A stretch of DNA of 64,000 bases from Mesorhabditis belari. Lineage: Eukaryota; Nematoda; Chromadorea; Rhabditida; Rhabditidae. Below the pieces are notes generated by a model. It was not told where the DNA came from. It saw only the letters and a list, made by a program, of their open reading frames with translations, and made no database searches. The DNA is taken from positions 682,001-746,000 of the forward strand of contig CAUEEP010000245.1 of assembly GCA_958450365.1 (NCBI GenBank), in the 5' to 3' direction. The translations under genes and the position numbers were made by a program. Of the stretch, positions 32,898 to 44,700 are shown one piece after another; position 1 is the first letter of the stretch, and each line of letters starts with the position of its first letter.

Positions 32898-35690
32898 ATG
32901 ACCGGCAAGAAGCTCAAACTTTTTGATGACGAAGATGGACCGAGCACAAGCGGCTTAAAAATCAACAATCAATATGCCGAACGCTACGACAATTGGAGGC
33001 GGCTGGAAGAAATGCAGAAAAGTAACTATTTAGTTTTTACAATGATCCGTTATTGCATTTAGTGAAAGACAAATATGGTGACGATGTTGCTGAGCAAGAT
33101 GATGAAAGTTCTAGTGAATCTGAACCGGTGAGAATTGTGGATACTTCTATTGAATTACTTGAACTTTTACAGGAATGGACAGCTGATGACGAGAAGAACT
33201 TTCTCCACATTCTCGGTGCCTTGAAAACAAACAACTCATCGATTTATGACGACAAGAAGCTGTATTTCAAGGTAATTTTTGTTTATTTGTCAATGTTAGC
33301 TTGATTTAACGTTCATTTTTAGGAAAAGGATGCTCAATCCGAGGTTTTAAAAAAGAAAACTGGGAAGAAAACAAAGGATAAACCTCTCTACCTGCGAGAT
33401 TATGAGCGCAAAATCGTGACGGAAAAAGAAGGGTTTGGTCGTTTTATCTAAAGTAAATCTAAAGTCTAATTTAGAAAGTTTGAAGAAGACGATGAAGAAG
33501 AAGAACCCAAGATAGAAGACGAAGGCTATTATGAAGTTCAAGACCGTCTAAAAAAAGAGTGAGTTAAATACGGTAATATTTTACTTACATTTTTTAAGAA
33601 TTAAACAAGCCATCAATAAAACCTTTGATGACGGCCAGGAGAATGATTTGTTGACTAGAAGAAAAAAGAGCAATACTGAAAAGGTCGGTTATGTGTTTTT
33701 TGAGAAACTTTTTATAATTTAGGAAGAAGAAAATGATAATTATTATACCTGGCTGAAAAGCCAAGACAATAAGCCAACAAATTACTCCGAAGAATTGCGT
33801 CCATTAAAAGAGGTTTGTAAAAACAAATTGCACTTTGATGATTCAAGTAGGCATGGTCCGATAAAAACTTGGATGACGACGAGCGCTTTTTGAGAGATTT
33901 CTTTATTAACAAAGAATATGAATTGGGTGATGACGATGGGTACGTTGAAAAATTTTACAGTTCATATCAGATTTTAGTGTTCCAACCTATGACCAAATTT
34001 GTGAAGTCGAACAAGATGAGAAAGAAGTTGATCAACAAGAGGAGTTTGAGACAAAGTACAATCTACGCTATGAAGAACCTGACCAAGATTTTGTGAGTTA
34101 TAATCATTTTGCATTTTATCACAAGGCTGCTATTCAGATCAGACAATATCCTCGAACAGTTGCCGAAACGTTGAGAAAAAAAGACTCGAAACGAAAAGAC
34201 CAACGTGAGGCTCACCGGGAACGAAAGAAAAAAGAAAAGGAAGAAAAGATGCAAGAAATTCAACAGATGAAGAACATGAAAAAGGTGAACACTTTTAGGA
34301 ATCCCAAGTAACTTCAACATTTAGACCGAAATCAATAAAAAATTGGCAAAACTTCGAAAGTTGGCTGGTGACGATATTGCTTTGAATATCGATGATCTCG
34401 AAGGAGATTTTGACCCTGCAGAGTATGATCGCCGGATGCAGGTTTTAGGAATTTCAACTGTGTAAATTAACCACTGATTTAGGAAGTTTTCGATAAACAA
34501 TATTATGGCAAAGGGGAAGCAAACGCTGACGACGACTTAGAAAAGCCAGTCTTTTCTGATCTCTCGGAAGACGAATTTGATGGGGATGAGAGTGACGATC
34601 CAGACAATGTTGAGCTTGGTAAGGGGATTTTTGATAGAGAAAAAAGTGAGTCTATATAGGTACTTTGAAAAACAAAGCATTGGATGCTGAAACTGAAGAC
34701 ACCAACGAAGAATCACAATTTCGTGGCCGACTCGATAGTAAGCGGTTTTATTTCCACTAAAATTGATTTTTTCTTTAAGAGTCACGAAGACGGAAAAAGC
34801 GTAACTCTCGCTTTGCTGAAGTCATCTCTCGAGAAAAGCCACTTTGGGATCCTAAAGAAAAAACTTTTGAGGAATACTTTGATGAGTACTATGCTCTAGA
34901 TTACGAGGATATACTTGGTAACGCTGTTTATAGTGCTTTGTGCAAATAAAAATTCAAGGTGATCAACGAACAAAGTTCAAATATCGGCAAGTGGTTCCCA
35001 ATAGCTTTGGCTTGGAATATGGCGAAATTCTGGATGCTGAAGATCGACAGTTAAATTCTTGGGCTAGTTTAAAAAAGGTGAGCAAATTTACAAATAATCA
35101 CAACTGATTCATTTTTTAGGCTACAGCGTACAGAACGGAGGCCGAAGAGCTTTTTGATGTAAAAGCTTATCAGCGTAAAGGACTTGACACCCAGAAAAAA
35201 GAACGCATTTTCACAACGGATTTTGGTGGAAAGAAATCTCGCAAGCTCCAAAAAAAAGAAGAAGATGATGTTCAAAAGCCGGAAAAAGAGGACCTTGTTG
35301 AGGTTAGCTTCATTTATATAGAAATATTTTATGTTTAACCTTATTTTAGGCAAAGGTCAGCATCGAGCCTAAGCCACAAGAGTCATTGGTGGAATTATCG
35401 AAAAAGAAAAAGAAAGTAGCTGCTTTACCTGACCAGGTTCATTAAATTCTTTTACTAATCAGCAATCAAAACCATTTTTTACATGCTGTTTTTCAGAGTG
35501 AAGCCAAAGTGAAAAATCAAAGGAGCAGAAAGCGAAAGGCTAAAGGTGGAGCTCCTCAAAAAGCCTTAGACATTGATGATCAACGGCTAAAAGTAATTTG
35601 CTAAAGTTGATCTATTAAAGTTTCCTTTAGGCGTACGGAATCAATCCAAAACGATTCAAGAACAAATTGAAATACAAACAGGATGCTTAA
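32898..35690 (+). CDS. KRI1: KRI1-like nucleolar ribosome-biogenesis protein
   Basis: Nineteen phase-consistent exons with mostly 40-60-bp introns (first 32898-33021, last 35631-35690); 673 residues. KRI1 is needed for early 40S/pre-rRNA processing in the nucleolus. Signatures: EEWTADDEKNFLHILGALK, PLYLRDYERKIV, DERFLRDFFINKEY, the basic coiled region RYPRTVAETLRKKDSKRKDQ-like (here IRQYPRTVAETLRKKDSKRK) and QREAHRERKKKEKEEK, then PAEYDRRMQEVFDKQYYGKG, the C-terminal domain LWDPKEKTFEEYFDEYYALD and FKYRQVVPNSFGLEYGEILD and LNSWASLKKATAYRTE, and a Lys-rich tail. The ATG immediately follows TTCCAG, a likely trans-splice acceptor. AATAAA lies at 35782-35787. Confidence 0.95.
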
Positions 35691-35904
35691 TAGAATCGTT
35701 TTTGCTTGTTATGGTCTTTATTGAGATCACAAAAGATGTTTATTGTTGTTACTTGTTACCACAGTTTGTTGTTATGTTTTCAATAAATTTTTATTTTTAA
35801 AAATTTTCTATTCTCTGGGTGTTAAAAACTTACTAATACTTTGATTTTTTGTAGTCTCTGTTTCAGTTTTATGGTTTTATTAAAATGGACCGAACATTTC
35901 AGAA

Positions 35905-36694
<790 letters not shown>

Positions 36695-37321
36695 TGTGCA
36701 CTCGTCGTAATATTCAAAGAGCCAGCTTGCCAATGGCGGTGATATTTTTTTTTTCTACAGTACCTTCTAGCGTTCTTTCAGAAAATGAGGATTGATTAAT
36801 ACTGTTTCAAATTTACGACCTTTAACTTATTTTCTTGACTTAGGCTTTTGTAATCGCACCGTGCTATAATAATTCTGCCTTTTGCAATTTTTTTCTCTCT
36901 AAAGAAAATCTCAAATTTCTTTTTATCGTCAATTCGCTTTTTAGTCACGCGGTTCCCTCTCGAAGACTGTGATTCTTTTATAGCTTTGTTTCATTCCTGT
37001 CAGTGACCATACAACTTTTGATTTACCCTGTGTCTCGAGTCTGTATGTAATTTTCAAATGTGGCATTTGAGCATAATTTCCGTGATAAAAGTCGATATTG
37101 TGAAAGATTTTTACAAAGAACAAGAATACGGACAAATCGCACAAAAAAACTATATTTGGAACGAAGATCTTATAAACAAAGGATCAAATCTGCGGAAATG
37201 AGTTTCCTCCGAGACTGTGGTTCAAATTTACATTTGTTTTTAAATTTACATGATCAGCAGCGGACATCTATGACACACAGATCCAGTTAGACCTGTTATT
37301 TTTATCATTCTCATCTTTTAG

Positions 37322-37738
37322 AACCGTGCCGCCCTGGGAGCACAAGAGAATGAGCGCAAAAACGTGCGGCTGAGGCAGCAGCTTTGGTGAGAAGTTTCTA
37401 CGAAAATATTGTACCATTTGACAGTAAATAAATCTTTTTGTACTTAAATGTTACTACTTTTGCTTAATTTTTAGGATAAGCGTTCCAACCAGGCGCCAAA
37501 GTCATCCAACGAGAAGAAAGTAGCCGGCATCTCAAACAAAAGCCAATACCAGAAGCAAATCAAGATCAATAAGCCGCCAGGACTGGTGAGTATTCGATGT
37601 TTTATCGACGTTTTAACTACGCCAGGACTATCTATGTTTTATCTATATTCTATATTTTTATCTATCTATATTCTATCTTTTTATCTATTGTTTAAGGTGT
37701 CGAGAAACCGCACGCACTCTGGAAGGAGACAAGAAGAA
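37322..37738 (+). pseudogene. unrecognised gene fragment (three exon-like segments)
   Basis: GC-rich segments bounded by splice-like sites: 37322-37388 (NRAALGAQENERKNVRLRQQ, coiled-coil-like), 37475-37585 (DKRSNQAPKSSNEKKVAG, then SQYQKQIKINKPPGL) and 37699-37738 (SRNRTHSGRRQEEK, stop). The last two join in phase; the first does not join the second without a frameshift, and no start exon is visible. It is either a decayed fragment or the 3' end of a gene whose upstream exons I could not find. No family recognised. Confidence 0.4.
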
Positions 37739-38560
37739 AAGTAAAGAAGAGAAGGGAAGTACCGAGGAATGACTCGGACCCGAACAGCCGTAGAAACACA
37801 AACAATCATCACTAGAATAAATCATTCATTCGCTTCGAGTTAGTAGAAGTTGAGGGTTTATTGCATTACTAACAAGTTCAGGATTCAATTCAAGAAAAGG
37901 TCAATGGATTAATGGATGGCTGAATGCTCTATGGGCGGTAGTGGTCAATCGATTTTCTTGTTGCCCCAATCAAAAAGGTAAAAGGGAAATGGTCAATTTG
38001 TATATGATGGCATCATGATGTGTCACCATTTCCCCATTGACTGTGACCATTGTTTTGCTCTTTTATCTTTATTTATCATTATTTTTCTTGACGCGCGAAC
38101 ACATGTCTGTCTGTTATTGTCTGCATATCGGGGGCGGCTTTTTGTTATGAGGACAAGTGCTTGGAATTCAAATTTTGATTTACGACAAACAACATGTTTT
38201 TCTTTTTTCATAGTTGTTTGTGAGTAGCGTATCACAAGAAAAATGGATAGAAAGATGTATTTTTGAAAAATAGATTCTTCAACCTTCCTCCAGAACTTTA
38301 AAAATAAGCATTTTTGATTGATTGATTCATTTTTTTGATTCACAATCATTTTTTTAAACAGCATTGATCTTTTCTAACTTGAATCTATTATTGAAAACAC
38401 TTTAGACTATTTAACTATTATTTAAAGTCTTTAAAAAGTTCACAATTTTTTTTATCGAAGAGTTGATAAATTCGAAAATGAAAAATTTCGTCTACAAGCC
38501 TTTTATTCGAATGATTACAGTATTTTAGCGAGTCAATCGACTTTAAAACGTTTTAAAGCA

Positions 38561-38905
38561 AGAGAGCCGCCTATTCGTTTGATACTTTGTGGTGTTCAGC
38601 CACCTGCCATAAAAATTCTTGCCTAAGAAAACACCTCAAATGCATCTCTCTTATCACCCAATTCTAGCAATCTTTAAAACGACTTTAAAACGATTCTAGC
38701 AATTCTAGCAGCCTTTAAAACGATTCTAACAATTCTAGCAATCTTTAAAACGATTCTAGCAATTCTAGCAATCTTTAAAACGACTTTAAAACTATTGCTA
38801 GAATTGGGTGATAAGAGAGATGCATTTGAGGTGTTTTCTTAAGCAAGAATTTTTATGGCGGGTGACTGAACGCCACAAAGTATCAAATGAATAGGCGGCT
38901 CTCTT
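38561..38905. mobile_element. foldback element with an internal tandem repeat
   Basis: About 345 bp. The left end AGAGAGCCGCCTATTCGTTT has its near-complement at the right end, and the inverted repeats run about 110 bp each side (including 'acctcaaatgcatctctctt'). The centre is a tandem array of 'attctagcaatctttaaaac' units at about 38665-38795. No coding capacity. Confidence 0.85.
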
Positions 38906-38954
38906 TTCATGTTCTTCTTTTTCACTTCTTTCCCCTTTTTACTCAACTCTCTAA

Positions 38955-38993
38955 ATTCTAAGAAAAGGGGAACAGTTCCCCTTTTCTTAGAAT
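38955..38993. repeat. perfect 19-bp hairpin with one-base loop
   Basis: ATTCTAAGAAAAGGGGAAC, one A, then the exact complement. It lies 130 bp upstream of the Rab start codon, in its probable 5' flank. Confidence 0.88.
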
Positions 38994-39122
38994 GACATCG
39001 ATTTTACCCCTTCTCTGACACAATTTATTGTACAAATCGCACTTTTTCAGATAAATGAACCGCTTGGCTTTTCGAAGATCGATTTTGATTTTTTATTAGA
39101 TTGATTTTTATTGTTTATTCAA

Positions 39123-41117
39123 ATGGCTCCTCCATCAAGAATCAAGAAGAAAGTCGTCTTTCTTGGAGAATCGGGTTCGTTCAGAAAATGTCGCTACAAG
39201 ACTATTAGATAATGTCGCTTATACTATTAGATAATGGCGGAATTCAAATTTCTTTACGGAGTCTAAGAGTTTTGGGAAATAAATAAGAGTACTCGTGACT
39301 TTATTGGATAATACTCAAATGCAATACTCGAATACTTGTGCTATACTCAAATGAAAACTGATATAGCTAATGTAAAATGACCGCCGATAAAGGCACAAGA
39401 ATTTTCGTAGTTGAAATCTTGGTATTACATTATCTACAAAGTGTACAGGTTAATTGTCTAAGCCTATTGCCTTTTTGTAATTGAAATCTTGGTATTACAT
39501 TATCTACAGATTGCATAGGCTAATTGTCTAGGCCTATTATCTTATGTAATTACTATAATATTGTATATTGTGAACAGGTGTGGGCAAAACGTCGATCGTG
39601 CTTCGATACGATGGAAAGGGATTCGACACAAGTATTCGAGCGACACTTGGCGCTAGTTATCTCGTATCGACAATGTTTGTTGAAAAACTTTGATTTACAA
39701 GATAAAGTTTCAGGTGTACTACAGCTAATAGCTGTAGATTCACTCAATTTATTCACCAAATAACATTTCAGCCCGATCGCCGCGACAAATATCGAGCTGC
39801 AGATCTGGGACACGGCCGGGCAAGAAAGATTTAGATCAATGGTCAGTTACAAATTACGAATAATATTTCTTTGTTTTGTTTTATCTTAGCCTGTACACAC
39901 TATGTAGATACTGTAATATCAAGATTTCAACTACAAAAGGCAATAGGCTTTGACAATCAACCTGTACACTATGTAGATCATTTAATATCAAGATTTCAAC
40001 TACAAAAATTCTTGTGCCTTTATCGGCGGTCATTTTACACTAGCTATATCAGTTTGCATTTGAGTATGGCACGAGTATTCGAGTATTGCATTTGAGTATT
40101 TCCTTAGAAAAAAGATTTCAGGTACCAATTTATCTACGAAAAACGGATGTCGCGATTTTAGTGTACGATATAACGGACATAAGAAGCTTCGATCAATTAA
40201 ATACATGGGTTCATTGTAAGTTAAAAGAATGTAAATTAAAAATCCAAGAAAAACAAAACATAGATTATAGAAGTATAATATTTATATAAATAAAGCTAAA
40301 AACCCTCAGCAATTCTATTTTTTTTAGTTCTCCGAAACGCGGAAACGAATGACGCAATGAAATTGGTGCTAATCGGCAATAAAACCGATTTGGAAATGAA
40401 AAGAACAGTTGATCAGAGGAAAGCGATTGGATATGCGGCAAAGATTGGAGCGGTGAGTTCAAAGAGATAAGTAGCATGCAATATTGACGAACTCTGTAAC
40501 TCTATGCCTACCCAAAATACTGTAATAGTCGCCCACCGCCCTCGTACAGTCGCGTAGTCGCAAAAGTTTTTTAGTATTTCATTTTTTTCAAAACGCCCGT
40601 ACTTTCAAAAAATGCGTCTTTGGTATCAAAAAATAGCCCTGAAATTCAGGGCTATTTTTTGATACCTAAGCGCGCATTGTAGCATAAACCCGTGTCGAGA
40701 AAAACTAGTTCAAAGCTAGACTACGCAACACTCCGCACCGTCATTATGAGGGTGGGCTACTATTACAGTATTTACGGTATATAGAAAGCATTTAGGCGAC
40801 AAGACTCACATTGAAGAACTTTAAGGGTTTTGCAATCTCTTGATATCCGAATTTTCGTTCAGTCGTTCAGTCGTCAGTTGTTGTTGTTGTTGTCAGTTTG
40901 GTAGTGGACATTTGAAAGAACTAGTCTCATAGTTTTAACATAGATTTTTAACAATATTATTTCAACAATATTTCATTGTTAAGAAGCCTTTCAGTCCTAT
41001 CACGAGACATCAGCCGCCTCGAATACGGGAATTGAGGAGGCTTTTTTCGAGTTAGCCACACAAATCGTCGCCTCTTATCCGATGGGAAGACGAAAAAGAT
41101 CGGAAGAAATTAAGTAA
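39123..41117 (+). CDS. Rab-family small GTPase, lacking a visible C-terminal cysteine
   Basis: Six phase-consistent exons: 39123-39174, 39578-39674, 39772-39841, 40122-40215, 40328-40452, 40995-41117; 186 residues. P-loop GESGVGKT (15-22), TLGASYLVST effector region, WDTAGQERF (62-70), VYDITDIRSFDQLNTW, GNKTDL (121-126), ETSAAS (150-155, replacing the usual ETSAK). Spacing of the effector region aligns without gaps to the Rab5/21/22 group. The protein ends GRRKRSEEIK with no prenylatable Cys; an alternative donor at AA/GTAAG could lead to another exon, but I found none with Cys. Exons 2-3 lie between long inverted repeats; intron 5 holds a MITE. Confidence 0.88.
39310..39523. repeat. inverted repeat arm A (intron 1 of the Rab gene)
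   Basis: Pairs with 39887-40100 in intron 3 at about 90 percent by eye. It contains a tandem pair of the unit 'gaaatcttggtattacatta' followed by 'gtctaagcctatt'. Confidence 0.9.
39887..40100. repeat. inverted repeat arm B (intron 3 of the Rab gene)
   Basis: Reverse complement of arm A; includes 'taatatcaagatttcaacta' twice, 'ggcggtcattttacac' and 'gcatttgagtatt'. The two arms enclose exons 2 and 3 and intron 2. Confidence 0.9.
40509..40779. mobile_element. MITE family 1, copy in Rab intron 5
   Basis: 271 bp; left end TACCCAAAATACTGTAAT, right end CAGTATTTACGGTA; central palindrome 'atagccctgaaattcagggctat'-type hairpin. Same orientation as the copies at 9.9 and 19.9 kb. Confidence 0.94.
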
Positions 41118-41702
41118 GACAGTTTAAAACTTTGAAAAAACGTCAGTCAACGATTTCTGACAAACTGCAAATCAGTAGAGCAGTTTCCAGCCAGAATAGT
41201 CTTCCAATATACATCGGCTTTTTGTAGAAAACTAGTCAGCAAACGGCTCTTGTTTTCTGAAACTCGAAATAGCATTGTATCTATGCTTTAGAAAACAAGA
41301 GCTGCTTGTGAAACAAGAGCAAAACAATAAAAGATATAAAACTTTTCGTTTTCTACAAAAAGTCCATATTTATTTTTCAATTTAAAACTGGAGCTTAAGG
41401 CTGTGCAGCAAAATTTAACTTACTTTTAACCTAGCAGTGAATTGAAGAACTAGCTAGTTACAGTGCTATTTAAATAAAGAAAGTATAGCCAAGAAAACTC
41501 TAGAATCTCAAATTTCTTGGCAATATTCATTATTGACAAGTTCAGCTCCGTCACTCTCAATGAAACGAAAGAGAACTCGTCGAAATGCTGCTGAACAAAA
41601 GTTGAGATCATTTGTTTTTTTATACGTGTATTGAATGTAAATCTTATAAATTTATCACGTTTCAAAGGAGAATTTTCTAAACAAAATATCACTCAGAAAT
41701 AT
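41118..41702. other. interval between convergent Rab and MTHFR genes
   Basis: Contains, at about 41228-41320, an inverted repeat whose core ('agcaaacggctcttgttttc' ... 'gaaaacaagagctgcttgtg') matches the inner part of the nested element at 9897-10037. No gene seen. Confidence 0.6.
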
Positions 41703-44700
41703 TTAATTGGTGGCCCAAATTTGTTGCTCATTTTGATGGGAAATCTCCTTTGCTAGATTGACCATACGAGAGAGAATCTCGAAAATGATGCAAGGTTTCT
41801 GAAAAATTGAAATACAAACAATAGAAAACTCAATAATACTGATAGGCTGCTAGGTAGTGGGCTATATTGTTTAATTAGTACGGTTTTCTACTAGGTAGTA
41901 GGCTATAATGTTTAATTAGTACTGTTTTCTACTACCTGGTAGGCTATATTGTTTAATTAGTACTGTTTTCTATTACCTAGTAGGTGCCTACTACCTAATA
42001 TCTGTGATATCTTCTAATAAAAGATCCAAAAATCAGCTTTAAACTTTAAAATCCGTTTTTCTTACCTGGAAATCATTGTCGACAAGGTTCACCAAATGAT
42101 ATGTGTCATGAATGTGTTCGAGAACTTGACGAGAATTCGATTCCTTTGCGTAAAGTGATGCCCTAAATGGTTTGATTTTGATTTTAAGGCTGATCGGCTG
42201 ATTTTTGAAGCTTTTAAGCTTTATAGATTAATTTTTTGATGTTGATTGTTGATGTTGATTGTTTGCTTGCTTGTTGTTTGCTTTAAAAGTGAAATTTCCT
42301 TTAATCGGATTTTTAAATCGACTATATTAAGCGAGTTTTGGTGGCATTTCGCCACAAGAAATTTTTGCACTTAAACTACTGGAGAGCATATGGAATTTTG
42401 TTCATTTTACATATAGTAATTTAGTGTTTTTTCTTCTTCTTCATTTAAATAACCCTTACCACTGATTTGTCCACATTTCGTATGCTTCATCTTTCCAAAC
42501 TCGGAACGAGATCGGATCGACGACGGTTGGTTGAGCGATTTCACATCCTGGAAACACGCCCCATGTCACGGCGATCGGCGTCGTTTTCTCGGTGTTCGCC
42601 ACGTCGACGCTTGCCTGAAATGGATCGGGTAAAGACTTTACAGAATGGCCCACAATTAATCATATTTAATGATAAAATTTAAAAGCGATAAACCTTTTTA
42701 AAAAAATAAGATTTTCTTATTCTTGACTCCTCTGAATACCCCAAAACAGACTATATTAAGTGAGTTTTGGTGGGACTTCTCAAGAAATTTTTGCACTGAA
42801 ACTACTAAAGCATATGGAATTTCGTTCATTTTACATAATAAATTGAATCTCAAAGAGATTTTGACAAGATTACTCTTAAAAATCTCATAAATGAGTAGGA
42901 TGCCGAGCGAAACTCAGCGCTCAACTTTGGAAAGTCATATGAAAAAGTTGAAAGCTTGAATTCATTAGATAATAAGCAGCGTTTCAGGAGATATACTTAA
43001 GATTTGGTTCCAGAAAAATCAAAACTTTTGACTCAATTCTGGCCAAACTAGGCTCTCTGAAGTGCGGTGGTCAAGGTAAAGGCTGATTTTCTGGGACAGA
43101 TCAGGCCAGGCCAGGCCAGCAGTCAAGTCGTGTCTGTCTAGTCGGGCGTGGCTTGGCTTTATTGCAGACTTAGATCTAGCTCTGGTCTAGACATAGGAAA
43201 ATTCCAACCCAAACCTAATTCCATCTTCGTTTTCTCAGCCATTTCTTGGCCGATTGCTCTGAAATTTTGTCTACAAGCTACATGCTATAAGCTACAATCT
43301 ACAACCTTTCTATACTTCTATTTGTAGAAAAAATCGGCCAAGAATCGACCAAGAAAAGGTGGAATTAGATCCGACTTTGAATTCTCTCATGTCTACTCTG
43401 ACTGGACTACAACACGGCTTACAAGTTGTTTAACAAGCTCATGTACTTAGATACCGTATTTTCTTTAATAGTAGTGCACCATGAGCGTCGCCTAAATTGC
43501 TCGAAATCTCGAGAACCGCTTATCAGAACCTATCGATGTGGGATCGGAAAATGTAGCTGACGATGAGATCTAGTGGGGCATTTGAGTGTTGAGCTTCTGT
43601 GAAAACTTAGGAGCCGTCAAATAGCCATCAACTCGGCTAGGCGGGAAAATACTATTAAAGAGAATCCGGTATGCTACAAGACTCAGTACAAAACTAAAGA
43701 AAGTTTTACGTACAGTGCCCAACGTCTAGACGCAAGTACGGCATCCGACGACAAGTACCGTAATACCGGCTGCCGTATTCTCTCAAATAGCGTATTCTCT
43801 CAAATACCGTATTTTCTCTAATAGTAGTGCACCATGAGCGTCGCCTAAATTGCTCGAAATCTCGAGAACCGCTTATTAGAACCTATCGATGTGGGGTCGG
43901 AAAATGTAGCTGACGATGAGATCTAGTGGGGGATTTGAGTGTTGAGCTTCTGCAAAAGCTTGGAAACCGTAAAATAGTCACCAACTCGGCTCGCCCGGGT
44001 GCACTACTATTAGAGAAAATACGGTAATCTATTTTTAAGGATAATCATCATGTTTTTAAGTCTCCTAACTTTCACTCACATTATGATTGATGATATGATA
44101 GTTGATTCTCGGCGCGTACTCTTCGAGAATCGTTTGCAATGCGGCTGAATGCTCTTCCGAAATGAAACATTCCAAATAGGCCTGAAAAATCGGTTTAATC
44201 TATAGGGTCAATAAAAATATAACGAAAAATCGTTCAATCTATTTGTGTTGAAACCTTTTGATAACAATATCCTCCGTGTTTCCCCCATCCAACGAGTGGA
44301 TCACTTGACGGCGCTCCGTTCACTGATGGCTGAGAGTTGATGGTAAAGATGCCGTTCTCATTGCACCATGTTAGTTGATCCTGTAAGTATGCTGGGCTCT
44401 ATTTTCTTTATTATTTTAGTTACACTTTAAGCTATAAGCCTGAGAAATTGTTTTTTATTTGTTTGTTTGTTTGTTTGTTTGTTTGTTTGTTTGTTTGTTT
44501 TGTTTGTTAAGATTTACCTGAATGAGTTTTGTCTCGGGCGCAACACCGCTCTCTTGTTCACTCCATGGAAGAGACGTCACCTGGGATGAGATTTATGCTT
44601 AAAAACTTATTGGAAAAAGTAAGTTCTATTCTATTATTTGAATTATTCTATTTGAATTTCAATTCCTCAACTCACCACGACTCCATTCTCATTCGGTTCC

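Larger units (their letters stand above)
36695..39122. other. interval with a gene fragment, a foldback element and a perfect hairpin
   Basis: Outside the listed features, the sequence is AT-rich with short frames only. The stretch 37780-38550 appears empty. Confidence 0.5.
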
